Below are positions 16,565 to 25,727 of a stretch of 64,000 nucleotides of DNA, piece after piece. Positions within the stretch are counted from its first letter, which is position 1, and every line of letters begins with the position of its first letter. The position numbers were made by a program, and so were the translations under genes. This stretch comes from Clostridium chromiireducens. GTDB taxonomy: Bacteria; Bacillota; Clostridia; Clostridiales; Clostridiaceae. The notes under the pieces are model-generated. The model saw nothing but the letters and a program-made list of their open reading frames with translations, did no database searches and was not told the DNA's origin. Location of the stretch: the NCBI RefSeq assembly GCF_002029255.1, contig NZ_MZGT01000018.1, positions 20,385-84,384 on the forward strand, read 5' to 3'.

Positions 16565-18301
16565 ATGAATAAGATAAAAAAATATTATATTATATTTCCA
16601 ATAATCACTGCGACAATATCACTAATTTTCATAATAATGACATCGTTTAATGATAAAGTGGTTAATAAAAGTTATTCTATATTTAAAGAAGATTTAAATT
16701 CCGATAAAATATCTACAGTAATAATGGATAAGTCTCCAAAAATGAAAATAATACTTAGTGATGGGGATGAATATTCCACGGATAATCCTTATACTGATAC
16801 TATAAAGGAAACCTTATTATTAAAAGGAGTAGAAATTAAGGATGAGTCCACACCACCACTATCAAAGTCTATTCCTTCAGTTGTTTTTGCAATATCACTT
16901 ATTTCAATATTGGCTATCGTTGTATTAAAGGCTAGAAACAATTCATCCATAACATCAATGGACATGGAGGATTTTAGCAAGAATAAAAAAGCTGCTTTAG
17001 ACTTTGATGCAGTGGCTGGAAATGAAGAAGCTAAAGAAAGTTTAATGGATATTGTAGATTTTCTTATAAATCCTGAGAAATATCAAAAGTATGGTGCGAG
17101 AATGCCAAAAGGAGTTATTCTTTATGGGGATCCTGGTACAGGTAAAACATTGCTTGCTAAAGCTGTTGCTGGTGAAGCAGGTGTTCCCTTTTATGCACTT
17201 AGTGGTTCTGACTTCGTACAAGTTTACGTTGGTGTTGGTGCCGCAAGGGTAAGAAATTTATTTAAAAAAGCAAAATCTCATGGAAAAGCTGTTATCTTCA
17301 TAGATGAGATTGACGCAATAGGTAAAGCTAGAAGTAATGATAAAAATGGTTCTAGTAATGGTGAAAGAGATCAAACTCTAAATGCTCTACTAACTGAAAT
17401 GTCTGGTTTTGGACAAGAAGAAGGTATTGTAGTAATTGCTGCTACAAATAGATTGGACATGCTGGATAAAGCACTTTTAAGGCCTGGCAGATTTGATAGA
17501 CATATAGAAGTATCATTGCCAGATGTTAATGCTAGAGAAAAAATTATATCTTTACATTTAAAAAATAAACCTCATGCGAATCTTGATGTAAAAGATATTG
17601 CAAAGAAAACTACTTACTTCTCTGGTGCAAAATTAGAAAGCTTAGTGAACGAAAGTGCAATTTTAGCCGCAAAAGATAATAGCAATTGTATCACCTCAGC
17701 TCATATTGAATCAGCATATTCAATAACTTTAGCTGGTCATGAAAAAAAAGAAAGAAGCTATTTAAAGGAAGAAGACAAGCTACTTACTTCATACCATGAA
17801 GCAGGGCATGGAATAGTTAGCTTACTGCTGCTTCCAAACGATAAAGTTTCAAAAATAACAATAATTCCAACTACCAAAGGCGCTGGTGGGTATACTCTAA
17901 CTATTCCTGAAGATAGAAGCTATCATAGAGTTGATTACCTAAAAAACAAAATTAAGGTTTCACTTGGTGGTAGAGCTGCCGAAGAAATAATATTTGGTAA
18001 GGACAAAATCTCTACTGGAGCAGAAGGTGATATTTCCCAAACCACTGATATTGCTTTAAAAATGATTACCGAGTATGGTATGGGCGAAACCCTAGGTCTA
18101 ATAAAACTTTCAAGTGTTGGTTCTCTTTATAGTAGTTACGGAAATCCTGTTATTGAAGAATGTAAAATGCTTGTAAATACACTATATGATGAAACCTTGG
18201 AACTCTTAAGAGAAAATAGACATCTACTTGATAAGATAGCCCTAAATTTATTGGAAAAAGAGACTTTATATGAAGATGACATTAAAGAATTAACTATTTA
18301 G
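16565..18301 (+). CDS. ftsH: FtsH-like membrane ATP-dependent zinc metalloprotease (paralogue)
   Basis: A 578-residue AAA+/M41 protease. Two membrane helices (about 8-26 and 105-123) enclose a roughly 75-residue external loop. The AAA module has Walker A at 188-195 (GDPGTGKT), pore loop FVQVYVGVGA, Walker B VIFIDEIDA, and the second region of homology ATNRLDMLDKALLRPGRFDR. The M41 zinc site HEAGH is at 411-415, and the third ligand Asp lies in TGAEGDISQTT. FtsH degrades membrane and regulatory proteins. This copy is shorter than the usual 600-650 residues, has a pore loop with Gln-Val in place of the common Glu-Met, and is not beside hpt/tilS, so it is probably an extra paralogue rather than the housekeeping gene. 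It is monocistronic with its own promoter and terminator. Confidence 0.88.
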   Translation: MNKIKKYYIIFPIITATISLIFIIMTSFNDKVVNKSYSIFKEDLNSDKISTVIMDKSPKMKIILSDGDEYSTDNPYTDTIKETLLLKGVEIKDESTPPLSKSIPSVVFAISLISILAIVVLKARNNSSITSMDMEDFSKNKKAALDFDAVAGNEEAKESLMDIVDFLINPEKYQKYGARMPKGVILYGDPGTGKTLLAKAVAGEAGVPFYALSGSDFVQVYVGVGAARVRNLFKKAKSHGKAVIFIDEIDAIGKARSNDKNGSSNGERDQTLNALLTEMSGFGQEEGIVVIAATNRLDMLDKALLRPGRFDRHIEVSLPDVNAREKIISLHLKNKPHANLDVKDIAKKTTYFSGAKLESLVNESAILAAKDNSNCITSAHIESAYSITLAGHEKKERSYLKEEDKLLTSYHEAGHGIVSLLLLPNDKVSKITIIPTTKGAGGYTLTIPEDRSYHRVDYLKNKIKVSLGGRAAEEIIFGKDKISTGAEGDISQTTDIALKMITEYGMGETLGLIKLSSVGSLYSSYGNPVIEECKMLVNTLYDETLELLRENRHLLDKIALNLLEKETLYEDDIKELTI

Positions 18302-18340
18302 CAACGCCGCATAAATATTACATCGATAATGGACTTCAAA

Positions 18341-18375
18341 AATAGTACTCTGTAGATTCAGAGTACTATTTTTTA
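18341..18375 (+). terminator. Terminator of the ftsH-like gene
   Basis: A 12-bp stem, AATAGTACTCTG / CAGAGTACTATT, is followed by TTTTTAT, 40 bases after the stop. Confidence 0.85.
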
Positions 18376-18546
18376 TCGTTTATATTTTTATATATTGATG
18401 CTTATAACATATGTTTTAAAATAAAAAACAATATGCAACCAATCGATTACATCTTTTATTATATTTAAGAAGAATAATGAAAAAATTTTTTTTACAATCA
18501 TTATTATACTCACTTAATCTTAACATTATCTGAATACAACTATAAA

Positions 18547-18570
18547 AAGCAGCCAAATTAATGACTGCCT
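18547..18570 (-). terminator. Terminator of the LuxR/ABC operon
   Basis: On the minus strand, AGGCAGTC / GGCTGCTT (two wobble pairs) is followed by a run of T. It lies 88 bases after the regulator stop. The rest of 18376-18657 holds nothing recognised. Confidence 0.6.
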
Positions 18571-18657
18571 AATAAAAAAAGATTATGAGGATACCAACTT
18601 AAAGGGATATGTTAATATCATTTACAGAACAATTATAACATATTACGACAAAATAAT

Positions 18658-21243
18658 CTATAATTTACTTTTATATTTTTCACTAAAAACTTTTCTTCCC
18701 TTACTTACTGCCTCCACTCTATTTTTCACTCCTAATTTGGAGTATATATTTATTATATGAGTTTTTACTGTTGAAATAGATATAAATAACCTCTCTCCGA
18801 TTTCCTTATTACTTAATCCATTTATCAAAGCTTCAAGAACTTCCATCTCTCTTGAACTTAAAACTTCATTTTTATCTTTTATTCCTATTAAATCACAAAG
18901 TTTACTTACAAATTTGTTATTATCATTATCTTTCAGCAATTCTTGGTAAAACCTTTGTATAACTTCTTTTAAATATTTTCTATTTACGTAAAAAGGAAAA
19001 AATATCTCTTCCTCTCTTGAATAAAAAATAACTTCTTTTAATATATTTAAACACTCTCTCGTATTATCAGATTTAAATTTATTTATTAGTATTAGTTTCC
19101 ACGTTAAAGAGTATACAAGAGAATATCCTACACCATTCTTTCTGCTAATAAATACAATTTTATTAAATTCATTTAAACTCTCCTCATATTTACCAATCTC
19201 AAAAAGTACTACCCCATAAGCTATTCGTATAGTATCTAAGTAAAATGAATTCTTGTACTTTTTTTCATATATATTAATAAACTCATCATACTCTAGTTTC
19301 TTTACCCTTTCTTCTGACGATAATAATCTAATCTTTAATGCTAACATTTGAATATATGCATAGCTTTCCTTGTCTTGTTTATGAAAATCACTTAATATTT
19401 TTTCACATTCATCAATTTTACCTTGAATATATTTAATTTCTGCTAGATTATAATCGATTCCAATAGCTAAATTCTCCAAAACTGCACTCCCACTAAAATC
19501 CTTTAGCATTGCTTGTGCTTCATTTATTAATTCTTCTGCTTCTTTATCCATAAGCTTCTTTATATAGACGCCTGGCAATCCTACAGTCCTAAAAATGGTA
19601 AAACAAGATTTATAATTTTTATTTCTTATACTTTCATTTAACTCCTTATAACCAGTTAAGCTCTCATTTAACTTACCCATAACCTCTAATAAAGAAACTC
19701 TATTATAATCATATATTAAATTCACATAACTATTACTTAACTCTTTATTCGCTTTTTTTATTAATTCCATCATCTCTAATGCTTTTGTACATTCGCTAGC
19801 AAATCCTAATGCCCAAGAGGCAAAAATATAATAAATAGTTTTAGTAAGTATATTTAGATTTTCATCAATTTCTTTTGGCAATTCAAAATAACAATCATCT
19901 ACAAATGAATTGTTTAATACTAGTGAAAATATCTTAATACAATTTAACATTTCATTATTTATACTATTATCTATTGAATCTACTATAAGTATACATCTTT
20001 CATAATCCAAATTTAGATAGCTATAAAACAAAGATATATACGCTAGATCTACACTTTTGCTACAGTATTCTAACGGGAATTCGTTAAGAACTTTAGTAGC
20101 CACAATATTGTGGGCATTTTTTTCGATTATCTTTAATGCATATTCGTATTTTTTATAATTTATCAGAATGCTTAGTGCATCATCATAATTTTTATCATCT
20201 ATTAATGAAGATGTTAGTTTTCCTATTATTTCATTCTTAGTACTTTCATCATAATTATCAAAAATCTCCATTAAATACTGTCTTAAAATATTATGATATC
20301 TATATATATTTTTTTCTTCATCTATGGTAATAATGAGCATGTTCTTTTTAATTAAATTTTCTATTATTTCAGTAGCATCTTTATTATCTACATTCTTATA
20401 AATACTATGATTGAAATAACTTAATGGCGAAGTTTTGACTAAAAACTCTATTTCATCTTGTGATAAACTATTGATAATCTCTCTATTCATATATTCTATA
20501 AACAGTTTATTTCCTTTTGGTATATTTTTAATTGTCTTATTATTATTTAATACCGTTAATAGGAGTTTAATTGCTCCTATCCACCCTTCTGTATTTCTAT
20601 ATATTTCTTTAATAATCTTACTATCAATAATTTTATTAGTAGTTTTTCTTATAAACTCTTCGGTTTCTTCTAAAGTAAGATTGAAATCCCCTGAGTTTAT
20701 ATTAACTATTCCGCCTTTCATAAGGATATTTCCCAAATATAACTTAATATCATGTCTTGAAATCAAAATATAGTGTACATTATCTGATGAATTGACTATA
20801 AAATATTCAATTGTTTCCATAAGAAATTTATCCTCTATATAATGAAAATCATCTAATACTATAAATAATTCTTCTTCGATTATAAGCTCGTTTATTAAAG
20901 ACAGTATTAATTCAAAAATATCTTCTCTATTTACTAACGGATTTATCATATCGATATAGAAATTTAAATCTACAATATTTCCTTTTAACCCATGCAAGAT
21001 ATAAGTCCAAAAATATGATAAATCATCACTTTTTTCATCTAATGAAAGCCACATATAATTTTTCTTTTCTCCAACATAATCCGAAATAAGGGTACTTTTA
21101 CCAACAGCAGCACCACCTTTAACTACTGTTAATTTATTTTCTGTTATTGCATTAAGTTTATTTTGTATATTTTGATTTCTTCGGAATATATTATCAATTT
21201 TACTTTTGGGTCTTATTAATCTTGTATAAAGAATATTCTTCAT
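18658..21243 (-). CDS. MalT-like LuxR-family transcriptional regulator (LAL type)
   Basis: A large 861-residue ATP-binding LuxR regulator. The N-terminal NTPase has Walker A GGAAVGKST (about 43-51) and the Walker B-like LFIVLDDFHYIE; a winged-helix region and a long helical TPR-like sensor region (about 330-780) follow. The C-terminal LuxR HTH reads LSSREMEVLEALINGLSNKE then STVKTHIINIYSKLGVKNR. Members of this class (MalT is the model) activate genes after binding ATP and an inducer. It is the last gene of an operon after an ABC exporter ATPase and two permeases, 48 bases behind the second permease, so it probably controls that exporter. The ligand is unknown. Confidence 0.88.
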   Translation of the reverse strand: MKNILYTRLIRPKSKIDNIFRRNQNIQNKLNAITENKLTVVKGGAAVGKSTLISDYVGEKKNYMWLSLDEKSDDLSYFWTYILHGLKGNIVDLNFYIDMINPLVNREDIFELILSLINELIIEEELFIVLDDFHYIEDKFLMETIEYFIVNSSDNVHYILISRHDIKLYLGNILMKGGIVNINSGDFNLTLEETEEFIRKTTNKIIDSKIIKEIYRNTEGWIGAIKLLLTVLNNNKTIKNIPKGNKLFIEYMNREIINSLSQDEIEFLVKTSPLSYFNHSIYKNVDNKDATEIIENLIKKNMLIITIDEEKNIYRYHNILRQYLMEIFDNYDESTKNEIIGKLTSSLIDDKNYDDALSILINYKKYEYALKIIEKNAHNIVATKVLNEFPLEYCSKSVDLAYISLFYSYLNLDYERCILIVDSIDNSINNEMLNCIKIFSLVLNNSFVDDCYFELPKEIDENLNILTKTIYYIFASWALGFASECTKALEMMELIKKANKELSNSYVNLIYDYNRVSLLEVMGKLNESLTGYKELNESIRNKNYKSCFTIFRTVGLPGVYIKKLMDKEAEELINEAQAMLKDFSGSAVLENLAIGIDYNLAEIKYIQGKIDECEKILSDFHKQDKESYAYIQMLALKIRLLSSEERVKKLEYDEFINIYEKKYKNSFYLDTIRIAYGVVLFEIGKYEESLNEFNKIVFISRKNGVGYSLVYSLTWKLILINKFKSDNTRECLNILKEVIFYSREEEIFFPFYVNRKYLKEVIQRFYQELLKDNDNNKFVSKLCDLIGIKDKNEVLSSREMEVLEALINGLSNKEIGERLFISISTVKTHIINIYSKLGVKNRVEAVSKGRKVFSEKYKSKL

Positions 21244-21291
21244 CTCATCACCCTTAATAGTTTATCTAATGTGTATATTTTACCATATTGT

Positions 21292-22251
21292 TTAAATAAA
21301 GCTATATCTTCTCATCTTATATTTTATTATTAAGAATGAACTTACTATCATAACTATTGAAACCAAAATAACACTTGCTATATCAGTATAATTGCTAAAC
21401 TTCCCATTCTCTAAGGAAATTGTATACTCTAAAATATGCTTTTGAGGCATAATGCTGCCGAATAAACTCACTAATTTGTTGTTAGATATAGTGAAAAAAC
21501 TTCCTGAAAGTAATGTCGTTATAACATTTATCATCATTCCTAACATGCTGGCACTCTGCATTTGCTTTGTAACTGTAGACATAAACAAACCGAAGGCTGA
21601 AGAAAAAAGTGATAAGACAAATATTATTAATATGAGTTCTACGCTTGTTACTCTTGTATCTAAATCAAGTATTACCCTAGATAATATAGTTATTGTGACC
21701 GTAGGAACAAAAATCATTAAAAACACCGAAATAAAGTGGCTTAGTATATATTGTACATAAGTTATATTTGTGCTTATTATCCTTCTTGAAATTCCTTTTT
21801 TGTCATCAAAGAAAAATCTATAGAGTAACACTCCTAGTGCAATTATAAACATGGTTATAAATCCAACTATATTAGATACTACGCCCCTCTTCTCACTATC
21901 TTCATTAGTAATTCTTTCTCCATTTGCCAATCGCTCTATCTTACTTTTAAAATTATCACCTTTTATTGTATCAACTATCACTTTTCCATTTTCAAAAGAT
22001 ATTACTGCCTCATACTTATTTTTCACTAAATCTGAAAGAGGTACTTTATTTTCAAGTCTTGTAATATTTACCTCATCACTATTAAAATTAGCGCTGTAAT
22101 CTCCGATGACTCCTATATTATATTTGGCAACAAAACTGCTTGAAAAATATATTGCAATTGCAATAATTATTGGTGTTATTACAATGGGCATTACCAGGTA
22201 TGATTTATTATTTATCATTCTATATAAAATTCCTTTTATAATATTTATCAT
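21292..22251 (-). CDS. ABC-2 type permease of an exporter (second permease)
   Basis: A 319-residue ABC-2 family membrane protein. One N-terminal helix (about 20-41) is followed by an external domain of about 80 residues and five helices (about 128-148, 160-185, 195-225, 230-255 and 285-310). It has the YhgE/CcmB-like layout of bacterial drug or bacteriocin exporters. With the preceding permease (22361-23104) and ATPase (23116-24075) it should form one export complex. GAGGAG precedes ATG. A 109-base gap separates it from the upstream permease and contains an inverted repeat, ATTCTAT / ATAGAAT (22334-22354), which could modulate distal expression. The substrate cannot be told. Confidence 0.85.
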   Translation of the reverse strand: MINIIKGILYRMINNKSYLVMPIVITPIIIAIAIYFSSSFVAKYNIGVIGDYSANFNSDEVNITRLENKVPLSDLVKNKYEAVISFENGKVIVDTIKGDNFKSKIERLANGERITNEDSEKRGVVSNIVGFITMFIIALGVLLYRFFFDDKKGISRRIISTNITYVQYILSHFISVFLMIFVPTVTITILSRVILDLDTRVTSVELILIIFVLSLFSSAFGLFMSTVTKQMQSASMLGMMINVITTLLSGSFFTISNNKLVSLFGSIMPQKHILEYTISLENGKFSNYTDIASVILVSIVMIVSSFLIIKYKMRRYSFI

Positions 22252-22360
22252 TTATTTTCTCTCCTCTCGATATATAAAATAACTTTTCAATATATAAAGT
22301 TTAGAGCACTTAATCCTTCTCTCTCAAATCCAGATTCTATTTCCAATATAGAATTTAGGC

Positions 22361-23104
22361 CTATATATAGTCCTCTGGTTTATAGTTTACATGCATAACT
22401 ATAATGCTTATTATTGATAATAAGATTAATCCCCAAATTATAATTGTGTAATTTTCAAAACTCTTATCATAAATCACATTGAAAGCTGAATTTAAAATCC
22501 ACTTCATTGGAGATAAATTCGATAAATCACTAACAACTTTCCCTAAACTATCTACTGGAAAAAATATACCTGATAGCAGTGCCAATATACTTGCTACATT
22601 AGAAAGAACCATATTGGTTAACTCCTCGGTTTTAAGAATCACACAAACCGCTCCGCCAACTGTGACTGTAAAAAAAAGAAACACCATGAATAACACTAGT
22701 ATATATATAAAGTTACTACCACCAAAATTAACAATATTAAAATAATTCATTATCAGCATATGAATTGAAAAGCTAATCCCCATAAATAGATATGAACTTA
22801 TTATCTTAGACATATATATTGATATCCTTGATACTGGAGCATAAGCTATTCTAATATTTCCTTGTCTTAATTTATTCTCCATAAAAGTATTCGGAGTGAC
22901 TGTAACTGATGAAATGATTAAATACATCATCATGGTTACCCCATAAAAGTCATAAGACGTAACACCGTCTCCTCCATATAAACTAGAAAAAATAAAACCA
23001 AATAAGCCAATCAATAGCCATGGATATATTACGCAAACAGTTACAATAACCGGTGTTGTAATTAGATTTCTGAAATCTTGTTTAATAAGTCTTAATAAAA
23101 TCAT
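22361..23104 (-). CDS. ABC-2 type permease of an exporter (first permease)
   Basis: A 247-residue protein with six membrane helices in the ABC-2 layout, containing the GxxFP-like turn LLSGIFFPVDSLGKV near residues 190-205, typical for multidrug/antibiotic export permeases (YadH/NodJ-like). It lies 11 bases behind the ATPase gene and before a second permease, so the transporter is probably a heterodimer. Ribosome site AGGGG before ATG 23102-23104. Confidence 0.87.
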   Translation of the reverse strand: MILLRLIKQDFRNLITTPVIVTVCVIYPWLLIGLFGFIFSSLYGGDGVTSYDFYGVTMMMYLIISSVTVTPNTFMENKLRQGNIRIAYAPVSRISIYMSKIISSYLFMGISFSIHMLIMNYFNIVNFGGSNFIYILVLFMVFLFFTVTVGGAVCVILKTEELTNMVLSNVASILALLSGIFFPVDSLGKVVSDLSNLSPMKWILNSAFNVIYDKSFENYTIIIWGLILLSIISIIVMHVNYKPEDYI

Positions 23105-23115
23105 CTTTTTCGCCC

Positions 23116-24075
23116 CTAATCCCTTAATTTTTTTCCTGTTAATTTAAGAAATATCATCTCTAAGTTTCCTTCTTCACTTGTTATATGGCTTATTTTAAGA
23201 TTTCTATCTACTAGACTTAAAATTATTTTATCTAGATTTTCTATTTCTTTTATAGTTGTTATACTAAAACAATTATCCGTAAATACTACTTTTTGAATTC
23301 CTTCAATCTCATAAAAAAAGTCGTACTTAAATTTATTTCTATCCATATATTGAAAAGATGTTGAATCGATATATATCTTATACAGTCTTGTATTCCTATA
23401 ACTTTCCATAAGTTCAGCTAGAGTTCCCTCTGCTATCTTAGTTCCGCTATCCATTATTACTACTCTATCAGCTATTTCTTCAACTTCTTCCATATAATGA
23501 GTTGTATATATAATAGTTGTTCCACCTTCTCTTAACTTTTTAATTGATTGTAGGATATGATTTCTTGATTGAGGATCAATTCCCACAGTAGGTTCGTCTA
23601 ATATTAAAATTTGCGGCTTATGAGCTATTGCACAAGCTATATTAAGTCTTCGTTTCATACCACCAGAAAAAGTTATTGGTTTAATGTCCTTTTTATCTTC
23701 TAACCCTACCATACTTAATGCTTCTAAAACTGCTTTTCTTAGTACTTTACCACTTAATCCATATAAAGATGTAAAGAATTCAACATTCTTATATGCAGGG
23801 ATATCTTCAAATATAGCTAGTTCTTGTGGTACAATACCAAGCTGTGATTTAATCCACTTTCTATTTTCTAGTATATCTCGTCCAAAGAATTTAATTTCTC
23901 CTTCATCATGTTTTAGTATTGTAGAAAGAATATTTATAGTAGTACTTTTTCCAGCACCATTCGGTCCTAATAAACCTAATATTTCTCCCTCATATAAATC
24001 AAAACTTAATCCATTAACAGCTTTATTTTCTTTATAATACTTCTTTAAATTTTTAACTTTTAAAATTGCTTCCAT
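23116..24075 (-). CDS. ABC transporter ATP-binding protein, multidrug-export type
   Basis: An ABC ATPase of about 319 residues: Walker A GPNGAGKST, Q-loop region IVPQELAIFED, signature TFSGGMKRRLNIA, Walker B ILILDEPTVGIDP and switch His in IIYTTHYMEE. The C-terminal extension of about 90 residues is typical for DrrA/CcmA-type exporters. The first gene of the exporter operon. GAGGTG precedes ATG 24073-24075; the in-frame GTG three codons earlier is part of that ribosome site, so the ATG is chosen. Expression starts from a promoter with flanking inverted repeats (24095-24153). Confidence 0.9.
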   Translation of the reverse strand: MEAILKVKNLKKYYKENKAVNGLSFDLYEGEILGLLGPNGAGKSTTINILSTILKHDEGEIKFFGRDILENRKWIKSQLGIVPQELAIFEDIPAYKNVEFFTSLYGLSGKVLRKAVLEALSMVGLEDKKDIKPITFSGGMKRRLNIACAIAHKPQILILDEPTVGIDPQSRNHILQSIKKLREGGTTIIYTTHYMEEVEEIADRVVIMDSGTKIAEGTLAELMESYRNTRLYKIYIDSTSFQYMDRNKFKYDFFYEIEGIQKVVFTDNCFSITTIKEIENLDKIILSLVDRNLKISHITSEEGNLEMIFLKLTGKKLRD

Positions 24076-24094
24076 AATTTTCACCTCTGAGAAT

Positions 24095-24153
24095 ATAATA
24101 CTCTTTAATCCTATGTGTTGTAATCAACCATAAGGTTGATTTAATGGTTGATT
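24095..24153 (-). promoter_or_regulatory. Exporter operon promoter with AATCAACC operator repeats
   Basis: On the minus strand: TTACAA (24118-24123), a 17-bp spacer and TATTAT (24095-24100). Just upstream and touching the -35 lie three copies of one octamer: AATCAACC (24122-24129), GGTTGATT (24134-24141) and GGTTGATT (24146-24153). The first two form an 8-4-8 palindrome. The position upstream of -35 suits an activator, perhaps the MalT-like regulator of the operon; that link is an inference. Confidence 0.6.
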
Positions 24154-24170
24154 AAATTGAACCAACTTAG

Positions 24171-24246
24171 TTAAAGAAAAACAAAAAAGCATCCTCTTGA
24201 TGATTTCAAAAAAATTGATCCAGAACTAAAATCTGAAATATTATGA
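24171..24246 (+). pseudogene. Possible remnant of a carboxymuconolactone-decarboxylase-like gene
   Basis: An open stretch without a start codon reads KKHPLDDFKKIDPELKSEIL and then a stop. The pattern NPL-x-x-F-x-x-x-DPEL is typical for the N-terminus of CMD/AhpD-like proteins. It is too short to be functional and may be a decayed gene or chance. Confidence 0.25.
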
Positions 24247-24407
24247 ATTATTTAAATATAAATTTTGTAAAAAACTTAAAAATAAATTGGAAAAATTTAA
24301 TGATAATTTAAGATTATATTAAGATATGGCATTAAATGTTATGGTAAGATAAAACCCATGATACTTATTTAACAAATGTGTCATTTATTATTAGGGGGGA
24401 AAATTAA

Positions 24408-25550
24408 ATGAAAAAAAGTGTAAAAAAAATTATTGCAATAGCTCTTATAGTCAGCGCCTTTAGTGCCGTTGTACCTGTGACAAGCTTAAATTTAATGACT
24501 ACAAAAGCTTATGCATCAACAGGTGATTTGACAAGTGTTAAATTAAAAACCTCTTCTGGAAGTAATACAATAAAAACTTATAGTGACGATGATTATAAAA
24601 GTAAACATGAAATAGATGATAATGATTTCGTTTCAGGTGATACTTATTATGCTAAGACTTCATCAAAGAAAGTTAAGATAAGCGCAGATGGTGTTAATTC
24701 AAGTCTTATTAGAGTATTTAAAGGAACATCAAGTTCTTCTAAAGGAATAAAAATAAGTAGTTCTATTGATTTATCATCAAATTCAACAACACTTACAATT
24801 AGAACATACAGCGAAGATCCAGGCTCAAATATAAAATATAGTGATACATCAAAAAAAGTTAGTGAATATAAAATTAAAGTTAAATGTACATCAAGTTCAT
24901 CTTCAGATGATGACGACGATAATGATAATGTATATCTAAAAAGTATTTCTTTAAGTGATGGAACTTTAAATTTTTCAAAAAGTACTACAACTTATAATGT
25001 AAATGTCTCTGATTCAGTGAAAGAAATCAAAATAACAGCAAAGCCAGATTGTGATAGTGATGAATATGATGATTACGATGTTAAAATAGATGGAACTACA
25101 GTTGATGAGGATGATAAATTTAAAAAGTCAGTAAGTTTAAATAAGGGCAAAAATGAAATAAAAATAACGATTGAAGATAATGAAAATAATAAAAAAACAT
25201 ACACCTTAAATATAACTAGAGCTAACTCTAGTACAAACAACACTAATACGAATGCAAATTCCGGAAATACTAATACACCAATGCCAACAATAACGGTAAA
25301 AACAAATCAGTGGGTCTTATTAAACGGAAGATGGCAATATAATGATTCTATAGGCATACCATTAAAGAGTCAGTGGTTCTTCGATAGAAATCTTTCAAAA
25401 TGGTACCATCTCGGATCGGATGGAAATATGCAGACTGGATGGATACTAGATGGTGGAAAATATTATTATTTATATTCTGATGGTTCAATGGCGACTAATA
25501 CCAAAATTGGTAGTTATAGTGTAGGATCTAATGGCGCTTGGATTAAATAA
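24408..25550 (+). CDS. Secreted protein: cadherin-like beta-sandwich plus choline-type wall-binding repeats
   Basis: A 380-residue exported protein. The signal peptide (about 1-37) ends near AYA-ST. A Ser/Lys-rich beta region (about 40-165) and a short acidic Asp run come next. A cadherin-like beta-sandwich domain at about 172-270 begins LKSISLSDGTLNFSKSTTTY and ends NKKTYTLNITR. A Thr/Asn linker follows, and then CW_binding_1-type repeats (WYHLGSDGNMQTGW, YYYLYSDGSMATN), which tether proteins to choline or teichoic polymers. The start has GGGGGG eight to nine bases before ATG. It is probably a surface-attached structural or adhesion protein; no catalytic domain is visible. Single-gene unit. 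Confidence 0.85.
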   Translation: MKKSVKKIIAIALIVSAFSAVVPVTSLNLMTTKAYASTGDLTSVKLKTSSGSNTIKTYSDDDYKSKHEIDDNDFVSGDTYYAKTSSKKVKISADGVNSSLIRVFKGTSSSSKGIKISSSIDLSSNSTTLTIRTYSEDPGSNIKYSDTSKKVSEYKIKVKCTSSSSSDDDDDNDNVYLKSISLSDGTLNFSKSTTTYNVNVSDSVKEIKITAKPDCDSDEYDDYDVKIDGTTVDEDDKFKKSVSLNKGKNEIKITIEDNENNKKTYTLNITRANSSTNNTNTNANSGNTNTPMPTITVKTNQWVLLNGRWQYNDSIGIPLKSQWFFDRNLSKWYHLGSDGNMQTGWILDGGKYYYLYSDGSMATNTKIGSYSVGSNGAWIK

Positions 25551-25610
25551 TGGAGATTTTTACTATAATTTAGTTTAGACTTAAATTAATATTTATAAAA
25601 TAATTTTTCT

Positions 25611-25657
25611 GTATAGTTCATATTCAATAGAAGTTGGATATGAACTATACTTATTTT
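25611..25657 (+). terminator. Terminator of the wall-binding protein gene
   Basis: A long stem, GTATAGTTCATATTCAA / TTGGATATGAACTATAC (one wobble), is followed by TTATTTTTAT. Confidence 0.8.
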
Positions 25658-25727
25658 TATTATTCATCATATGGAATTATTGTTTATGCTTATATTAGTC
25701 TCATATATTATAACTTTGTGTTCTTTT

